A stretch of 64,000 nucleotides of DNA from Pseudomonas cremoricolorata DSM 17059 = NBRC 16634 (GCF_000425745.1 NZ_AUEA01000007.1:124001-188000), one strand, 5' to 3'; counted from the first letter of the stretch, positions 53,015 through 62,346 are shown. Notes: generated by a model from the letters alone, not told the origin. Made by a program: numbers and translations.

Positions 53015-53452
53015 TCACGCCCCTGGGTGATGCAGCGCTACCAGTGCCTTGCTGCGCTGGTAGCGCTGCAGACGGCTGTTCAGCGCTTCGGGCAGCGTGC
53101 CGGCCATGGCGAAACCCAGCCCTTCATAGAATCCCTGCAAATCTGGATCACAGAACAGCCAGGTTGGCCCCTGGCTGTGCGCCTGTGCAGCGCCGATCAG
53201 CGCCCGCGCGATGCCTTGGCCGCGCCGGGCCGGGTCGACGAACAGCCCGGTCAGCCAGTGGCCCTCGGCCAGCGCTGCCAAGCTGAGCCCGGCAATGATC
53301 TGCGGACCCCGTGCGACCCATAACTGCGCCTCACCCGACGGGCGCATGGCCGAGCCGTGGGCGCGATAGAACTGCTGCAGCAGACGCCGATGCGCTTGCG
53401 CGAGCGGCTCATAGCGGTAGTGGGCCATTGCGGGAGAAGCGGAGAAACTCAT
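53015..53452 (-). CDS. GNAT-family N-acetyltransferase
   Basis: A 145-residue GNAT protein: the acetyl-CoA loop region LTGLFVDPARRGQGIARALI is present, along with the C-terminal YEGLGF strand. Start is the ATG at 53452; an ATG at 53428 is also possible. Substrate unknown. It is co-oriented with and 11 bp downstream of the Mpo1-like gene, so the two may be cotranscribed. Confidence 0.8.
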   Translation of the reverse strand: MSFSASPAMAHYRYEPLAQAHRRLLQQFYRAHGSAMRPSGEAQLWVARGPQIIAGLSLAALAEGHWLTGLFVDPARRGQGIARALIGAAQAHSQGPTWLFCDPDLQGFYEGLGFAMAGTLPEALNSRLQRYQRSKALVALHHPGA

Positions 53453-53463
53453 TAAACCGATGA

Positions 53464-53775
53464 CTACAGGCTGACTTTGCCGCGCAGGATATCGCGAAAC
53501 ATCGCAAAGTCCGCTATCAGGCTATAGAAGGGATAAGTGAAGGTGGCCGGTCGGTTCTTTTCGAAGAACAAGTGCCCGACCCAGGCGAAGCCATAACCGG
53601 CCACGGGTACGGCCAGCAGTACTCGCCAGTTGCCGCTGCCAATGCCATAGGCGAGCAGGGCGATGACCAGCGTGGTGCCGACGAAGTGCAAGCGCCGGCA
53701 CGTTCTGTCGCGGTGTTCATCGAGGTAATAGGGGTAGAACTCTTTGAAACTCCGAAAACGCGTGGCAGTGCCCAT
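53464..53775 (-). CDS. Mpo1-like (DUF962) membrane protein
   Basis: A 103-residue protein beginning MGTATRFRSFKEFYPYYLDE, followed by two hydrophobic helices (LVIALLAYGIGSGNWRVLLA, AGYGFAWVGHLFFEKNRPAT). The HxFFEKNRPATF motif is the DUF962/Mpo1 family mark; yeast Mpo1 is a dioxygenase of 2-hydroxy fatty acids. Metal-binding His residues are visible (DEHRDR, LHFVG, GHLFFEKN). AGGAG lies 8 nt before the ATG. Confidence 0.85.
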   Translation of the reverse strand: MGTATRFRSFKEFYPYYLDEHRDRTCRRLHFVGTTLVIALLAYGIGSGNWRVLLAVPVAGYGFAWVGHLFFEKNRPATFTYPFYSLIADFAMFRDILRGKVSL

Positions 53776-53901
53776 CGGTGCACTCCTGGTCCATGCGGCA
53801 AGCGCCGCGAATGCAGTCTAGAGTCATTGTTCAAAGGGGCCAGTGACAATAAGCGCCAATTGAGTATCCTTTGCAATCATCGCAACCGCGGCCAGTCGTT
53901 T

Positions 53902-54942
53902 ATGAGTGAAAGAACCACATCGGCCAGTTGGGCCTCGGGTATCGTCAAGGCACTGGAATTGGAAGGGTTGGACTGTCCGGCCATGTTTCGCAGGTTGGGC
54001 CTGGATTTCGCCGCCCTCGATGACCCCGATGCGCGTTTTCCGCAGGATGACATGACCCGCTTGTGGCAGTTGGCGGTGGAGTTGTCAGGCAACACCGCCA
54101 TTGGCCTGAACATGGCCCGGGTGGTGCGCCCGGCCTCGTTTCACGTGGTGGGCTATGCGCTGATGTCCAGCCGCACCCTGGCCGAGGGCTTCGAGCGACT
54201 GGTGCGTTACCAGCGCATCATCGCCGAAAGCTCCGACCTCACCTTTACCCTGGGTACACAAGGTTATGCCCTGAGGCTGACTGTGCATGGCGACCACCTG
54301 ATCCCTACCCGGCACAGTGCCGAAGCCTCGCTGGCCTGTGCCCTGGCCTTGTGTCGCTGGCTCAGCGGGCGGCCGATCGAGCCGCGCCAGGTGCTGGTGC
54401 AAGGGCCGCAACCCAAGGACATCGAGCCGTACAAGGCGGCGTTCCACGCGCCGCTGGTCTTCGGCGCCGCACACGATGCGCTGATCTTCGACCCCGTCGA
54501 CATGGAACTGCCGTTGCCCACGGCCAACGAGGCCATGGCGCTGCTGCACGACCGCTTCGCCGGCGAGTACCTGGCGCGTTTTTCCGGCAGCCGTGTCACT
54601 CACCGGGTGCGCCAGGTGCTGTGCCGCATCCTGCCCCAGGGCGAACCGAAACGCGAAACCCTGGCCCAGGCCCTGCATCTGTCTCAGCGCACCTTGCAAC
54701 GGCGCTTGCAGGAGGAGGGCACCAGTTTCCAGGCGCTGCTCGACGACACCCGCCGCGAGCTGGCCGAGCAGTACCTTGCTCAGCCCGGTACCACCTTGCT
54801 GGAAACCGCCTACCTGCTTGGCTTCGCCGACCCGAGCAATTTCTACCGGGCGTTCCGCCGCTGGTTCGACGTCACCCCCAGTGAATACCGCGCGCGGGTC
54901 AGTGACGCCAGAACGCCGGCATGCACAACACCAGCACGGTGA
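53902..54942 (+). CDS. AraC-family transcriptional regulator
   Basis: A 346-residue regulator from the ATG at 53902; an extended frame upstream would be antisense to the Mpo1-like gene and is rejected. The N-terminal arabinose-binding-like domain (residues about 20-205) is followed by a C-terminal HTH_18 (about 240-335: LAQALHLSQRTLQRRLQEEG, LLETAYLLGFADPSNFYRAF). It belongs to the OruR/ArgR-like group with unknown effector. Its 3' end overlaps that of convergent trkH by 44 bp. Confidence 0.85.
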   Translation: MSERTTSASWASGIVKALELEGLDCPAMFRRLGLDFAALDDPDARFPQDDMTRLWQLAVELSGNTAIGLNMARVVRPASFHVVGYALMSSRTLAEGFERLVRYQRIIAESSDLTFTLGTQGYALRLTVHGDHLIPTRHSAEASLACALALCRWLSGRPIEPRQVLVQGPQPKDIEPYKAAFHAPLVFGAAHDALIFDPVDMELPLPTANEAMALLHDRFAGEYLARFSGSRVTHRVRQVLCRILPQGEPKRETLAQALHLSQRTLQRRLQEEGTSFQALLDDTRRELAEQYLAQPGTTLLETAYLLGFADPSNFYRAFRRWFDVTPSEYRARVSDARTPACTTPAR

Positions 54943-56353
54943 TGATTTCCAGGCGGCCCAGCAGCATGCCGCCTGCCAGAATCCATTTCGCCGCATCCGG
55001 CAGGCTGGCGTAGTTGCCGGCCGGGCCGATCACCTCGCCAAGCCCTGGCCCCACGCCGGACACCGTGCCTGCCGCACCGGTCAGTGCAGTCATCCAGTCG
55101 ACGCCGAGCAGCGACAGCAGCAGGGCGATGACGCAGATGGTGATGGCGAAGAAGAACGAGAAGGTCAGAATCGAGCGAACGATTTCTTCGTCCAAACGGT
55201 GGCCGTTGTACTTCTGCTTGATCACCGCGCGCGGGTGAATCAGCTGGTTGAGGTTGGCCTTGAGCAGAATGTAGGCGACCTGGAAGCGGAAGATCTTGAT
55301 GCCACCTGCGGTCGAGCCTGAACAGCCGCCGATGAAACCCAGATAGAAGAACAGCATCAGCGAGAAGTTGCCCCACAGGCTGTAGTCGCCCAGGGCAAAG
55401 CCGGTGGTGGTGACCACCGAGGTGACGTTCAGCGCCACGTGGCGCAGGGCGTCGAGCCAGTGCAGGTCGGTGGTGGCCCAGTACCAGGTGCCGAGCACCA
55501 CCCAGGTCGCCACCAGCAGGCCGAGCAAACCCTGCACCTGCTGATCGCGCAGCAGCGCCCCGCGATTGCCGCGCAAGGTCGCCACGTACAGGGTGAAGGG
55601 CAGGCTGCCGCAGATCATCACCACCACCGCCACCCAGTGCACCGCGGGGATGTCCCATTTGGCCAGGGACAGGTCGGATGTGGAGAAGCCGCCGGTAGAG
55701 ATCGCCGACATCGCATGGTTGATGCCATCGAACAGGCTCATGCCGGCCCACCAGAAGGCCAGGCTGCCAAGCACGGTGATGCCGACGTACACCAGCACGA
55801 TCGACTTGGCGACCATGTGCGAGCGCGGCATGACCTTTTCCGAGCGGTCCGACGATTCGGTCTGGAACAGGCGCATGCCGCCGATACGCAGCAGCGGCAG
55901 GATCGCCACGGCCATGGCGATGAAGCCGATGCCGCCCAGCCAGTGCAGCATCGAGCGCCACATAAGGATGCCCGGCGACAGGTGGTCGAGGCCGCTGAGC
56001 ACCGTGGCGCCAGTGGCGGTGATGCCGGACATGCTTTCGAAGAAGGCGTTGGTGTAGCTGATGTGCTGGGTCAGCAGGAACGGCAGCGCAGCGAAGATGC
56101 ACACCACCACCCAGCTGCTGACCGTCAGCAGGTACATGTCGCGCGGGCGCAGATGCACGTCTTCGGGCCTGCCCGGAAGCACCAGGGCCAGGCCCGCGCC
56201 GAGGGTGATCAGGCTCGACCAGAGGAACGAGGGCAGGTCTTCGGTGCGCTCGAACATCACCAGCGTGGCCATCGGCACGGTCATGCTGACTGCAAGGGTG
56301 ATGAGGAAAATGCCGATGATGAAACCGAGGATGCGCAGGGTCGGCAACGCCAT
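54899..56353 (-). CDS. trkH: Trk potassium uptake protein TrkH
   Basis: A 484-residue K+ channel subunit with about ten membrane helices. Four selectivity-filter repeats are visible: SGITATGATV, STGGFSTSD, TTTGFALGD and TVSGVGPGL. It works with TrkA (not in the window) for potassium uptake. Start at 56353, which gives a normal length; an open frame continuing upstream to 57394 overlaps the nitroreductase gene and is rejected. It is the only Trk gene here. Confidence 0.92.
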   Translation of the reverse strand: MALPTLRILGFIIGIFLITLAVSMTVPMATLVMFERTEDLPSFLWSSLITLGAGLALVLPGRPEDVHLRPRDMYLLTVSSWVVVCIFAALPFLLTQHISYTNAFFESMSGITATGATVLSGLDHLSPGILMWRSMLHWLGGIGFIAMAVAILPLLRIGGMRLFQTESSDRSEKVMPRSHMVAKSIVLVYVGITVLGSLAFWWAGMSLFDGINHAMSAISTGGFSTSDLSLAKWDIPAVHWVAVVVMICGSLPFTLYVATLRGNRGALLRDQQVQGLLGLLVATWVVLGTWYWATTDLHWLDALRHVALNVTSVVTTTGFALGDYSLWGNFSLMLFFYLGFIGGCSGSTAGGIKIFRFQVAYILLKANLNQLIHPRAVIKQKYNGHRLDEEIVRSILTFSFFFAITICVIALLLSLLGVDWMTALTGAAGTVSGVGPGLGEVIGPAGNYASLPDAAKWILAGGMLLGRLEIITVLVLCMPAFWRH

Positions 56354-56485
56354 GTGATGTGCTCTGACTGGACGCGGAAAAGGGCGCCATTCTACCTGCG
56401 GGTGGATCGAAGTAAACGGCGCCGCTGCAGGCGGGCGGCGCATGGTGCAGAATGCCCACACCTTTATCAGCCAGGAGGGTAGCCC

Positions 56486-57043
56486 GTGGAGGCTCTCGAC
56501 GCTTTGCTCAACCGTGTGTCCGTGGCACGCCTGACCGACCCCGCCCCCAACGACGCCCAGCGCGAAGCGCTGTACCAGGCCGCACTGCGCGCGCCGGACC
56601 ACGGCCAACTGCGGCCCTGGCGCTTTCTGAGCATCGAGGGCAAGGCCCGCGACGCCCTCGGCGCGTTGTTCGCCGAGGCCTTGCAGGTCAAGGGTGAAGA
56701 GCACCCGGCCAAGCTCGAAAAAGCCCGCGCCATGCCGCTGCGCGCGCCGCTGCTGGTGGTGGTGATCGCCACCTTGCACGAGCACCCCAAGGTACCGGCC
56801 TCCGAGCAGCGTCTGGCCGCCGGCTGCGCCGCCCACGGCATGCTCATCGCTGCCCACGCCCAGGGTATCGGCGCGGTCTGGCGCACCGGCGAGCTGGCCT
56901 TCGACGAACACGTCAATCAGGGCTTGGGCCTGGCCGCCAACGAAGAAGTCATCGGCTACCTGTACCTCGGCACCCCAGTCAACGAACCACGCCAGGCGCC
57001 GGTGCTCGATACGGCCGATTTCGTTCAGGTGTGGGGCGAGTGA
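56486..57043 (+). CDS. Nitroreductase-family protein (YdjA-like)
   Basis: A 185-residue FMN-dependent nitroreductase-fold protein starting at GTG with a perfect AGGAGGG upstream. The FMN motif region RVSVARLTDPAPND, AALRAPDHGQLRPWRF and the C-terminal GYLYLGTPVNEP match YdjA-like small nitroreductases, which act as homodimers. Physiological substrate unknown. It is divergent from trkH. Confidence 0.85.
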   Translation: MEALDALLNRVSVARLTDPAPNDAQREALYQAALRAPDHGQLRPWRFLSIEGKARDALGALFAEALQVKGEEHPAKLEKARAMPLRAPLLVVVIATLHEHPKVPASEQRLAAGCAAHGMLIAAHAQGIGAVWRTGELAFDEHVNQGLGLAANEEVIGYLYLGTPVNEPRQAPVLDTADFVQVWGE

Positions 57044-57138
57044 GGGGGCAGTCGACCGCGCGCTCACTCCTACAACACCTGGACTGCCCCTCAAAACTTG
57101 GATAGGTGTCCAATTCTCGTGAGGCAGTCCACATCCCC

Positions 57139-57178
57139 GTAGGAGCGACGTTAGTCGCGATGGCCGGCAACGCCGGCC
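57139..57178. repeat. REP-like element (double hairpin)
   Basis: GTAGGAGCGAC...GTCGC with stem 57145-57149/57154-57158, then GGCCGGC-AAC-GCCGGCC (57162-57178), forms a tandem hairpin. It starts GTAGGAGCG, like Pseudomonas REP sequences. It lies between convergent genes (nitroreductase and the CpxA-like kinase) and may help to terminate both. Confidence 0.6.
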
Positions 57179-57191
57179 CAACCTAGCGCGC

Positions 57192-58517
57192 CTACACCGG
57201 CACCAGCGGCAACTCCAACCGCGCTTCGAAGCCGCCATTGGGGTGGTTGCGCAAATGCAGGTGGCCGCCGTGGCGCTCCACTGCGCGGCGGGCGATGGCC
57301 AGGCCCAGGCCATGGCCTGAGGCTTGTTGCCCTGGGGCGCGGAAGAACGGCTCGCCCAGGCGCGGCAAATGCTCTTCGGCCACCCCGGGGCCATGGTCGC
57401 GCACGCTGACGATGATCCGCCCTTGCTCGCCGGTGGCGTGCACCTCGACCGGCTGCCCGGGCGGGTTGAAGCGCACCGCGTTGCGCAGCAGGTTGTCCAG
57501 CGCCCGCTCGACCAGCACCGGCCAGCCTTGCAGGGTCAGGCCTGGCTCGGCCTGCAGGCGAATGTCCGGCTCATCGCCGCTGAGCAGGGCATCCTTGCGC
57601 ACACTGCCGAGCAACGCGTTGAGGTCGACCGGCTCGGCGTGGGGCTGTTCGGCATCGACCCGCGCCAGCTCGAGAATTTCGCTGATCAGGTCTTCCAGGC
57701 GGTCGCACTCGCGGGCCAGGCGCGGCCACAGCGCCTGGCGCTGTTCGGCGTCGGCCCGCTCGGCCAGCGCCAGGGCGATGCGCAGGCGCGCCAAGGGTGA
57801 GCGCAGCTCGTGGGACACGTCACGCAGCAACTGCCGCTGGCTGGCGATCATGCTCTGTAAGCGCGCGCCCATCTTGTTGAAGTCGTTGGCCAGCACGCCG
57901 AACTCGTCGCGCCGGCCGGCCAGCCGCGCCAGGCTGGTCTGCTGGTAGCTGGTCTGGCCGAGGTCGTGTACGGCGCCACGCAGGCGGCTCAATGGACGGG
58001 TGATCGACAGCGTCACCAGCAGGCTGAACAAGGTCAGCACCACCAGCGCGATACCCAGCGCGCTCAGCGGCCAGAGCAGGCTGTCGCGGTGCCAGGCATC
58101 GAGTTCGGGGTGTGGGATGCGGTAGATCAGCAGGTAGGTTTCGTTGCTGGTCGGGCTTGTGTATTCCTGAGTCAGTCGCCGCCACGGCAGGCGCCGGTCG
58201 TCGTTGTGCTGACGCGCCTCGAAGTCGGCGGCGCGGCGCGGGAAGGTGCCCGGCACCACGGCTTCGCCGCTGTCATTGAGCACCTGCACGTCGACCTTGT
58301 AGCGCTGTTTGCGACGCTCCAGAAAACGCTGCGCGGCGTTGATGCCGTCGCGCTCGTAGCGTTCGGTCCACTCACTGGCCAGCCCGCTCAGGCCTGGATG
58401 GCGACTGAGAATCCAGGCGTCCTGGTTGAGCATGTGGCCAAGCAGCAGCGACAGCCCGGCGACCAGGGCGATGGCCAGCCAGAAACTGGCAAGAATGCGC
58501 CAGAACAGGGATCGCAA
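57192..58517 (-). CDS. cpxA: Cpx-like sensor histidine kinase
   Basis: A 441-residue membrane kinase. Helix 1 (residues about 5-28), a periplasmic region, helix 2 near residue 150-170, a HAMP domain (SITRPLSRLRGAVHDLGQTS), the H-box with His236 (LRDVSHELRSPLARLRIALA) and the ATPase domain (NLLRNAVRFNPPGQPVEV, GHGLGLAIARRAV) are visible. It partners the response regulator at 59130, with a Spy/CpxP-like gene between, as in P. aeruginosa PA3204-PA3206. A terminator at 58541-58569 precedes it, so it may be expressed less than the others. Confidence 0.85.
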   Translation of the reverse strand: MRSLFWRILASFWLAIALVAGLSLLLGHMLNQDAWILSRHPGLSGLASEWTERYERDGINAAQRFLERRKQRYKVDVQVLNDSGEAVVPGTFPRRAADFEARQHNDDRRLPWRRLTQEYTSPTSNETYLLIYRIPHPELDAWHRDSLLWPLSALGIALVVLTLFSLLVTLSITRPLSRLRGAVHDLGQTSYQQTSLARLAGRRDEFGVLANDFNKMGARLQSMIASQRQLLRDVSHELRSPLARLRIALALAERADAEQRQALWPRLARECDRLEDLISEILELARVDAEQPHAEPVDLNALLGSVRKDALLSGDEPDIRLQAEPGLTLQGWPVLVERALDNLLRNAVRFNPPGQPVEVHATGEQGRIIVSVRDHGPGVAEEHLPRLGEPFFRAPGQQASGHGLGLAIARRAVERHGGHLHLRNHPNGGFEARLELPLVPV

Positions 58518-58539
58518 GACGGGCTACCTCCAGTCAACG

Positions 58540-58569
58540 AAAAAAGCCCGACCCCCTAGAGGGTCGGGC
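58540..58569 (-). terminator. Rho-independent terminator of the Spy/CpxP-like gene
   Basis: A 9-bp stem GCCCGACCC (58546-58554) with GGGTCGGGC (58561-58569) and a 6-base loop is followed on the minus strand by a run of six T. It separates the CpxP-like gene from the kinase gene, which lies downstream in the same orientation. Confidence 0.85.
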
Positions 58570-58583
58570 GTGGGGCTGACAGC

Positions 58584-59000
58584 TTACTGGGCCTTCTTGG
58601 CTTTTTCAGCTTTCCAGGTCTGGAACTCTTGCCATTCGGCGGCGCGTGCTGCGCGCTCCTTTTGCATCTCATCGAAGCGCTTTTGCTGCTCAGGCTTGAG
58701 CAGGCCGCGGATTTCGCTGTCGGTCTTGTCGTGACGGGCCTTGATCTCGTCGTGCATGGCCTTCTGCTCGGCGGCCGGCAGCTTTTCCAGGTAGCGTTTC
58801 TGGATTTCGCGGCCTTCATGCATCTGATCGCGCATCAGTTGGTCGATCTGCTGGCGTTGCTCGCGGGTCAGGTCAAGCTGGGCGAAGGGTGCGCCACCGC
58901 GGTGCGGCGGGCCGTCATGGCGCGGACCGCCTTCTGGCATGGCCATGGCGACGGTGGGCAGGGCGGCGGCGAACATCAGGGCGATGAGGGTCTTGCGCAT
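58584..59000 (-). CDS. Spy/CpxP-family periplasmic protein
   Basis: A 138-residue protein with signal peptide MRKTLIALMFAAALPTVAMA. The two LTXXQ-like motifs are present: LTREQRQQIDQLMRDQMHEG and a second LLKPEQQKRFDEMQ, as in CpxP and Spy. These proteins sense or chaperone misfolded envelope proteins and inhibit CpxA. The C-terminus is Lys/Ala-rich. It lies between the regulator (59130) and kinase (58517) genes, with the terminator behind it. Confidence 0.85.
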   Translation of the reverse strand: MRKTLIALMFAAALPTVAMAMPEGGPRHDGPPHRGGAPFAQLDLTREQRQQIDQLMRDQMHEGREIQKRYLEKLPAAEQKAMHDEIKARHDKTDSEIRGLLKPEQQKRFDEMQKERAARAAEWQEFQTWKAEKAKKAQ

Positions 59001-59129
59001 GGTGTCTCTCCTGTCATGGGCCGGCGTTTACCGGATGTGGCCAGTCTAGGGAGGTGGAAGTCAGGCGCAGTCAGGGCAGGGTAAAGGCAGGGTAAAGATC
59101 ATCCGTTGCCTGCCGCCTGCACCGCTGCG

Positions 59130-59807
59130 TCACAGGCTGTAGTAGTAGCCGCGACTGCGCAGCGCCACCACCCGCGGGCGGCCATCGGCATGTGGGCCGA
59201 TCTTGCGCCGCAGGTTGCTGACATGCATGTCCAGGCTGCGGTCGTACAGGGTCAGCTTGCGGCCCAGGGCCAGTTGCGCCAGTTCCTGCTTGTCCAGCGG
59301 CTCGCCCGGCTGGCGCAGCAAGGCTTCGAGGATGCGGCTTTCCGAAAGGGTCAGGGTCATTTCCCGCTGGTCGATGCTGGCCACACCGCGTACCGGGCTG
59401 AACACCAGATCACCCACTTCGACCTGGGTGGTGGCTGCGGTGGGATGGCTACGGCGCAGCACCGCGCGCAGGCGCGCGGTCAGCTCGCGGGGGTCACAGG
59501 GTTTGGCCAGGTAATCGTCGGCGCCCAGTTCAAGACCAAGGATGCGGTCCAGTGGCTCGCCACGGGCCGAGAGCATCAGCACCGGCAGGTCGGTGTGTTC
59601 GGTGCGCAGCTGCTTGAGCAGCTCAAGACCACTGCCGTCCGGCAGCATGACATCCAGCACCACCGCCGCCGGCGGCTGCTCGGCCAGGGCCTGACGGGCG
59701 CTCTGGCCGTCGTGACAGGCGCGGACCACGAACCCTTCCTGGCTCAGCCAACTGCCGAGCAACTCGCAGAGTTCCTGGTCATCATCAATCAGTAACAGCT
59801 CACTCAT
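59130..59807 (-). CDS. cpxR: CpxR-like OmpR-family response regulator
   Basis: A 225-residue regulator. The receiver (residues 1-115) has Asp52 (AAVVLDVMLPDGSG) and the switch lysine (GADDYLAKPCDPRELTARL); the winged-helix DNA-binding domain (about 135-225: LTLSESRILEALLRQPGEPL, LDMHVSNLRRKIGPHADGRP) matches OmpR/CpxR. It should control the Spy-like and envelope-stress genes. It lies 129 bp upstream of the CpxP-like gene, with which it may share an mRNA. Confidence 0.88.
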   Translation of the reverse strand: MSELLLIDDDQELCELLGSWLSQEGFVVRACHDGQSARQALAEQPPAAVVLDVMLPDGSGLELLKQLRTEHTDLPVLMLSARGEPLDRILGLELGADDYLAKPCDPRELTARLRAVLRRSHPTAATTQVEVGDLVFSPVRGVASIDQREMTLTLSESRILEALLRQPGEPLDKQELAQLALGRKLTLYDRSLDMHVSNLRRKIGPHADGRPRVVALRSRGYYYSL

Positions 59808-59877
59808 GGTCTACTCGGCGCGAATCAGGGTTGGGGCAACAGGCTCTGAGCTACAGACAACCCCATCGCGCCAAAGG

Positions 59878-60177
59878 TCACGGCAAGACCTGTTTGAAGG
59901 GTTTGACCTGTACCTGTTGATAGACCCCGGCGGCCACGTAGGGGTCGGCTTCGGCCCAGGCCTGGGCGGCGGCCAGGGAATCGAACTCGGCGACGATCAG
60001 GCTGCCGCTGAAGCCGGCAGCACCTGGGTCGTTGCTGTCGATGGCAGGGTGAGGACCGGCCAGCACCACGCGGCCTTCGGCCTGCAACTGCTGCAAGCGC
60101 TGGATGTGGGCGGGACGCGCTGCGAGGCGTTTTTCCAGGGAGTTTTCGACGTCGCTGGCGATGATGGCGTAGAGCAT
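59878..60177 (-). CDS. yciI: YciI-family protein
   Basis: A 99-residue protein from the ATG at 60177: [20 protein letters not shown], then [20 protein letters not shown] and [20 protein letters not shown], the YciI/GYGH fold with conserved His. Function unknown. It lies one base downstream of the yciB stop and is co-oriented, as in many gammaproteobacteria. Confidence 0.88.
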   Translation of the reverse strand: MLYAIIASDVENSLEKRLAARPAHIQRLQQLQAEGRVVLAGPHPAIDSNDPGAAGFSGSLIVAEFDSLAAAQAWAEADPYVAAGVYQQVQVKPFKQVLP

Positions 60178-60178
60178 G

Positions 60179-60775
60179 TCAGTCCTTGGGTTTAGGGGTG
60201 GAATTGTCGGAATCGCGCAGGTGGCGCGACAGATAAATACCTTGGGCAACCATGAAGATAACGGTCATGGCCAGGCTGCCGAACACCTTGAAGTCGACCC
60301 AGAAGCTTTCGAAGGTGAACGCCACGTACAGGTTGGCGGCGCCGCAGAACAGGAAGAACACCACCCAGGCCAGGTTCAGCCGCAGCCAGACCGGCTCGGG
60401 CAGGGTCAGGGCGTGGCCCATGAAGCGCTTGACCAGCACCCGGTCGCCGATGAAGTGGCTGCCGGCGAAGGCCAGGGCGAACAGCCAGTTGACCACCGGT
60501 GCTTTCCACTTGAGGAAGGTAACGCTGTGGAAGGCCAGGGTCAGCCCGCCGAACAGCAGGCACGCCAGCAGGGTCAGCCACTGGCTCTTTTCCAGCTTGC
60601 GCTGGCGAATGAACAGGGCGCCGTAGACCACCACGGAGCTGGCGATGAGGATTTTCGTCGCGCTGTAGATACCGCCCAGTTCGAAGTCGTGGCCGGCGAG
60701 GTCGATCATGCGTGGGTCGAGCTTGTAGACGATGAAGAACAGCAACAGCGGGATGAAATCGATGAATTGTTTCAC
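60179..60775 (-). CDS. yciB: YciB/septation-associated inner-membrane protein
   Basis: A 198-residue protein with five to six membrane helices, starting [18 protein letters not shown] at a GTG (60775); a longer frame upstream has no support. Conserved [20 protein letters not shown] and [20 protein letters not shown] are family marks. It affects envelope integrity and septation. It is divergent from the PHP gene. Confidence 0.9.
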   Translation of the reverse strand: MKQFIDFIPLLLFFIVYKLDPRMIDLAGHDFELGGIYSATKILIASSVVVYGALFIRQRKLEKSQWLTLLACLLFGGLTLAFHSVTFLKWKAPVVNWLFALAFAGSHFIGDRVLVKRFMGHALTLPEPVWLRLNLAWVVFFLFCGAANLYVAFTFESFWVDFKVFGSLAMTVIFMVAQGIYLSRHLRDSDNSTPKPKD

Positions 60776-60842
60776 GGTGGCAGCCAGAAGCGGGATGTCG
60801 CGGCATAATATCAAACATCGTTTCCCGGGAAAGCGCTGCACC

Positions 60843-61700
60843 ATGAATGTTGATCTGCACTGTCACAGCACGGCCTCCGACGGCGCCCTGACGCCCTCGG
60901 CGCTGGTCGCCCGTGCCCACGAGCATGGGGTGCAGACCTTCGCCCTGACCGATCACGATACCCTCGACGGCCTGGCCGAGGCGCGCGCCGGCTGCGCGGC
61001 ATTGGGCATGCGCTGGATCAGCGGGGTCGAGCTGTCGTGCACCTGGAACGGCGCGACGATCCATGTGCTGGGCTATGATTTCCCCCTCGATGCCGCGCCG
61101 TTGCTCGCGGCCATCGAAAAACTGCACCGCGGCCGCTGGCTGCGCGCCGAAGAAATCGATCGGCGCCTGGCGCAAAAAGGCATGCCCGGCACGCTGGAGG
61201 GTGCGCGCGCCTTGCAGCAGGCCCAGGGCGCAAGCGACAACGCCCCGGCGCGGCCGCACTTTGCCGAGTACCTGGTACAGGCCGGACACGCCAAGGACCG
61301 TGGCGAGGCATTTCGCAAATGGCTGGGCGCCGGCAAGTTGGGCGACGTCAAGCAGCACTGGCCGACCCTTGAGGAAACTGTCGCGACACTGCGCGAGTCC
61401 AATGCATGGGTGAGCCTGGCGCATCCCATGCATTACGACCTGACCCGCAGCAAGCGCAGGCGGCTGATCGCCGATTATCTGCAGGCGGGCGGGCAGGCAC
61501 TGGAGGTGGTCAACGGCATGATGCCTGCCGAGCAGGTGGGCACGATGTCGATTCTCACCCGTGAGTTCGGTCTGCTGGCAAGCGCTGGCAGCGACTTCCA
61601 CGGCCCCGGCGCCTGGGGCGAGATAGGCGCCTATCGGCCTTTGCCCGAGGACCTGCCACCGTTGTGGCGTCGATTCCGTCATGAACAGCCTATTGCGTGA
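60843..61700 (+). CDS. rnm: PHP-domain 5'-3' exoribonuclease RNase AM
   Basis: A 285-residue PHP-domain phosphoesterase from the ATG at 60843. Metal-binding motifs are intact: [45 protein letters not shown] and [11 protein letters not shown]. Homologues (YciV/RNase AM) trim 5' ends of rRNA and degrade RNA stretches. It is divergent from yciB, and its end overlaps a shifted frame of yciO. Confidence 0.88.
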   Translation: MNVDLHCHSTASDGALTPSALVARAHEHGVQTFALTDHDTLDGLAEARAGCAALGMRWISGVELSCTWNGATIHVLGYDFPLDAAPLLAAIEKLHRGRWLRAEEIDRRLAQKGMPGTLEGARALQQAQGASDNAPARPHFAEYLVQAGHAKDRGEAFRKWLGAGKLGDVKQHWPTLEETVATLRESNAWVSLAHPMHYDLTRSKRRRLIADYLQAGGQALEVVNGMMPAEQVGTMSILTREFGLLASAGSDFHGPGAWGEIGAYRPLPEDLPPLWRRFRHEQPIA

Positions 61701-61716
61701 TGCACAGGACGACTAC

Positions 61717-62346
61717 GTGAGCCAATTTTTCCAGATACACGCCGAAAACCCCCAGATGCGGCTGATCAAGCAGGCCGTTGAAATCATTCGCAAGGGCGGG
61801 GTGGTGATCTACCCCACCGATTCAGCCTACGCCCTGGGTTGCCAGATCGGCGACAAGTCCGCCATCGAGCGGGTCCGCCGTCTGCGCCAGCTCGACAAAC
61901 AGCACAACTTCACCCTGCTGTGCTGCGATCTTTCGCAGATGGGCCTGTACGCCAAAATCGACACCGCCAACTTCCGCCTGCTCAAGGCCCACGTTCCCGG
62001 GCCGTTCACCTTCATCCTCAACGCCACGCGCGAAGTGCCGCGCCTGCTGATGCACGAAAAGCGCCGCACCATCGGCCTGCGGGTGCCGGCCAACCCGATC
62101 GTGCGCGCCTTGCTCGAAGAGCTGGGTGAGCCGCTGATGAGCGTCAGCCTGATTCTGCCGGGCGACGACGAGCCGATGACCGACCCCTACGAAATCCGTC
62201 AGCGCCTCGAGCACCATGTCGATCTGGTCATCGACGGCGGTTACGGTGATCTGAAGGCCTCGACCGTGATCGATCTGTCGGGCGACGAACCGCTGCTGAT
62301 CCGTGAAGGCTGCGGCGATCCCTCGCTGTTCCTGGCCCAGGCGTGA
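61717..62346 (+). CDS. yciO: Sua5/YrdC-fold protein YciO
   Basis: A 209-residue protein starting at GTG (61717) with AGGA about 8 nt upstream; the first residues then read MSQFFQIHAENPQMRLIKQA, like E. coli YciO. Core motifs KGGVVIYPTDSAYALGC, RRLRQLDKQHNFTLLC and KRRTIGLRVPANPIVRALLE mark the Sua5/YrdC family. Its role is separate from TsaC and unclear. It overlaps scpA by 4 bp. Confidence 0.9.
   Translation: MSQFFQIHAENPQMRLIKQAVEIIRKGGVVIYPTDSAYALGCQIGDKSAIERVRRLRQLDKQHNFTLLCCDLSQMGLYAKIDTANFRLLKAHVPGPFTFILNATREVPRLLMHEKRRTIGLRVPANPIVRALLEELGEPLMSVSLILPGDDEPMTDPYEIRQRLEHHVDLVIDGGYGDLKASTVIDLSGDEPLLIREGCGDPSLFLAQA

Noticed and set aside
53572..53901. Extended N-terminus of the AraC regulator
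   Set aside because: It would run antisense through the Mpo1-like gene; the ATG at 53902 gives the family's normal length.
56354..57394. N-terminal extension of trkH up to 57394
   Set aside because: It overlaps the nitroreductase gene and has no family similarity; TrkH proteins start at the position given.
60192..61682. 496-codon minus-strand frame overlapping yciB and the PHP gene
   Set aside because: It is antisense to the clear PHP gene and out of frame with yciB; no motif is seen.
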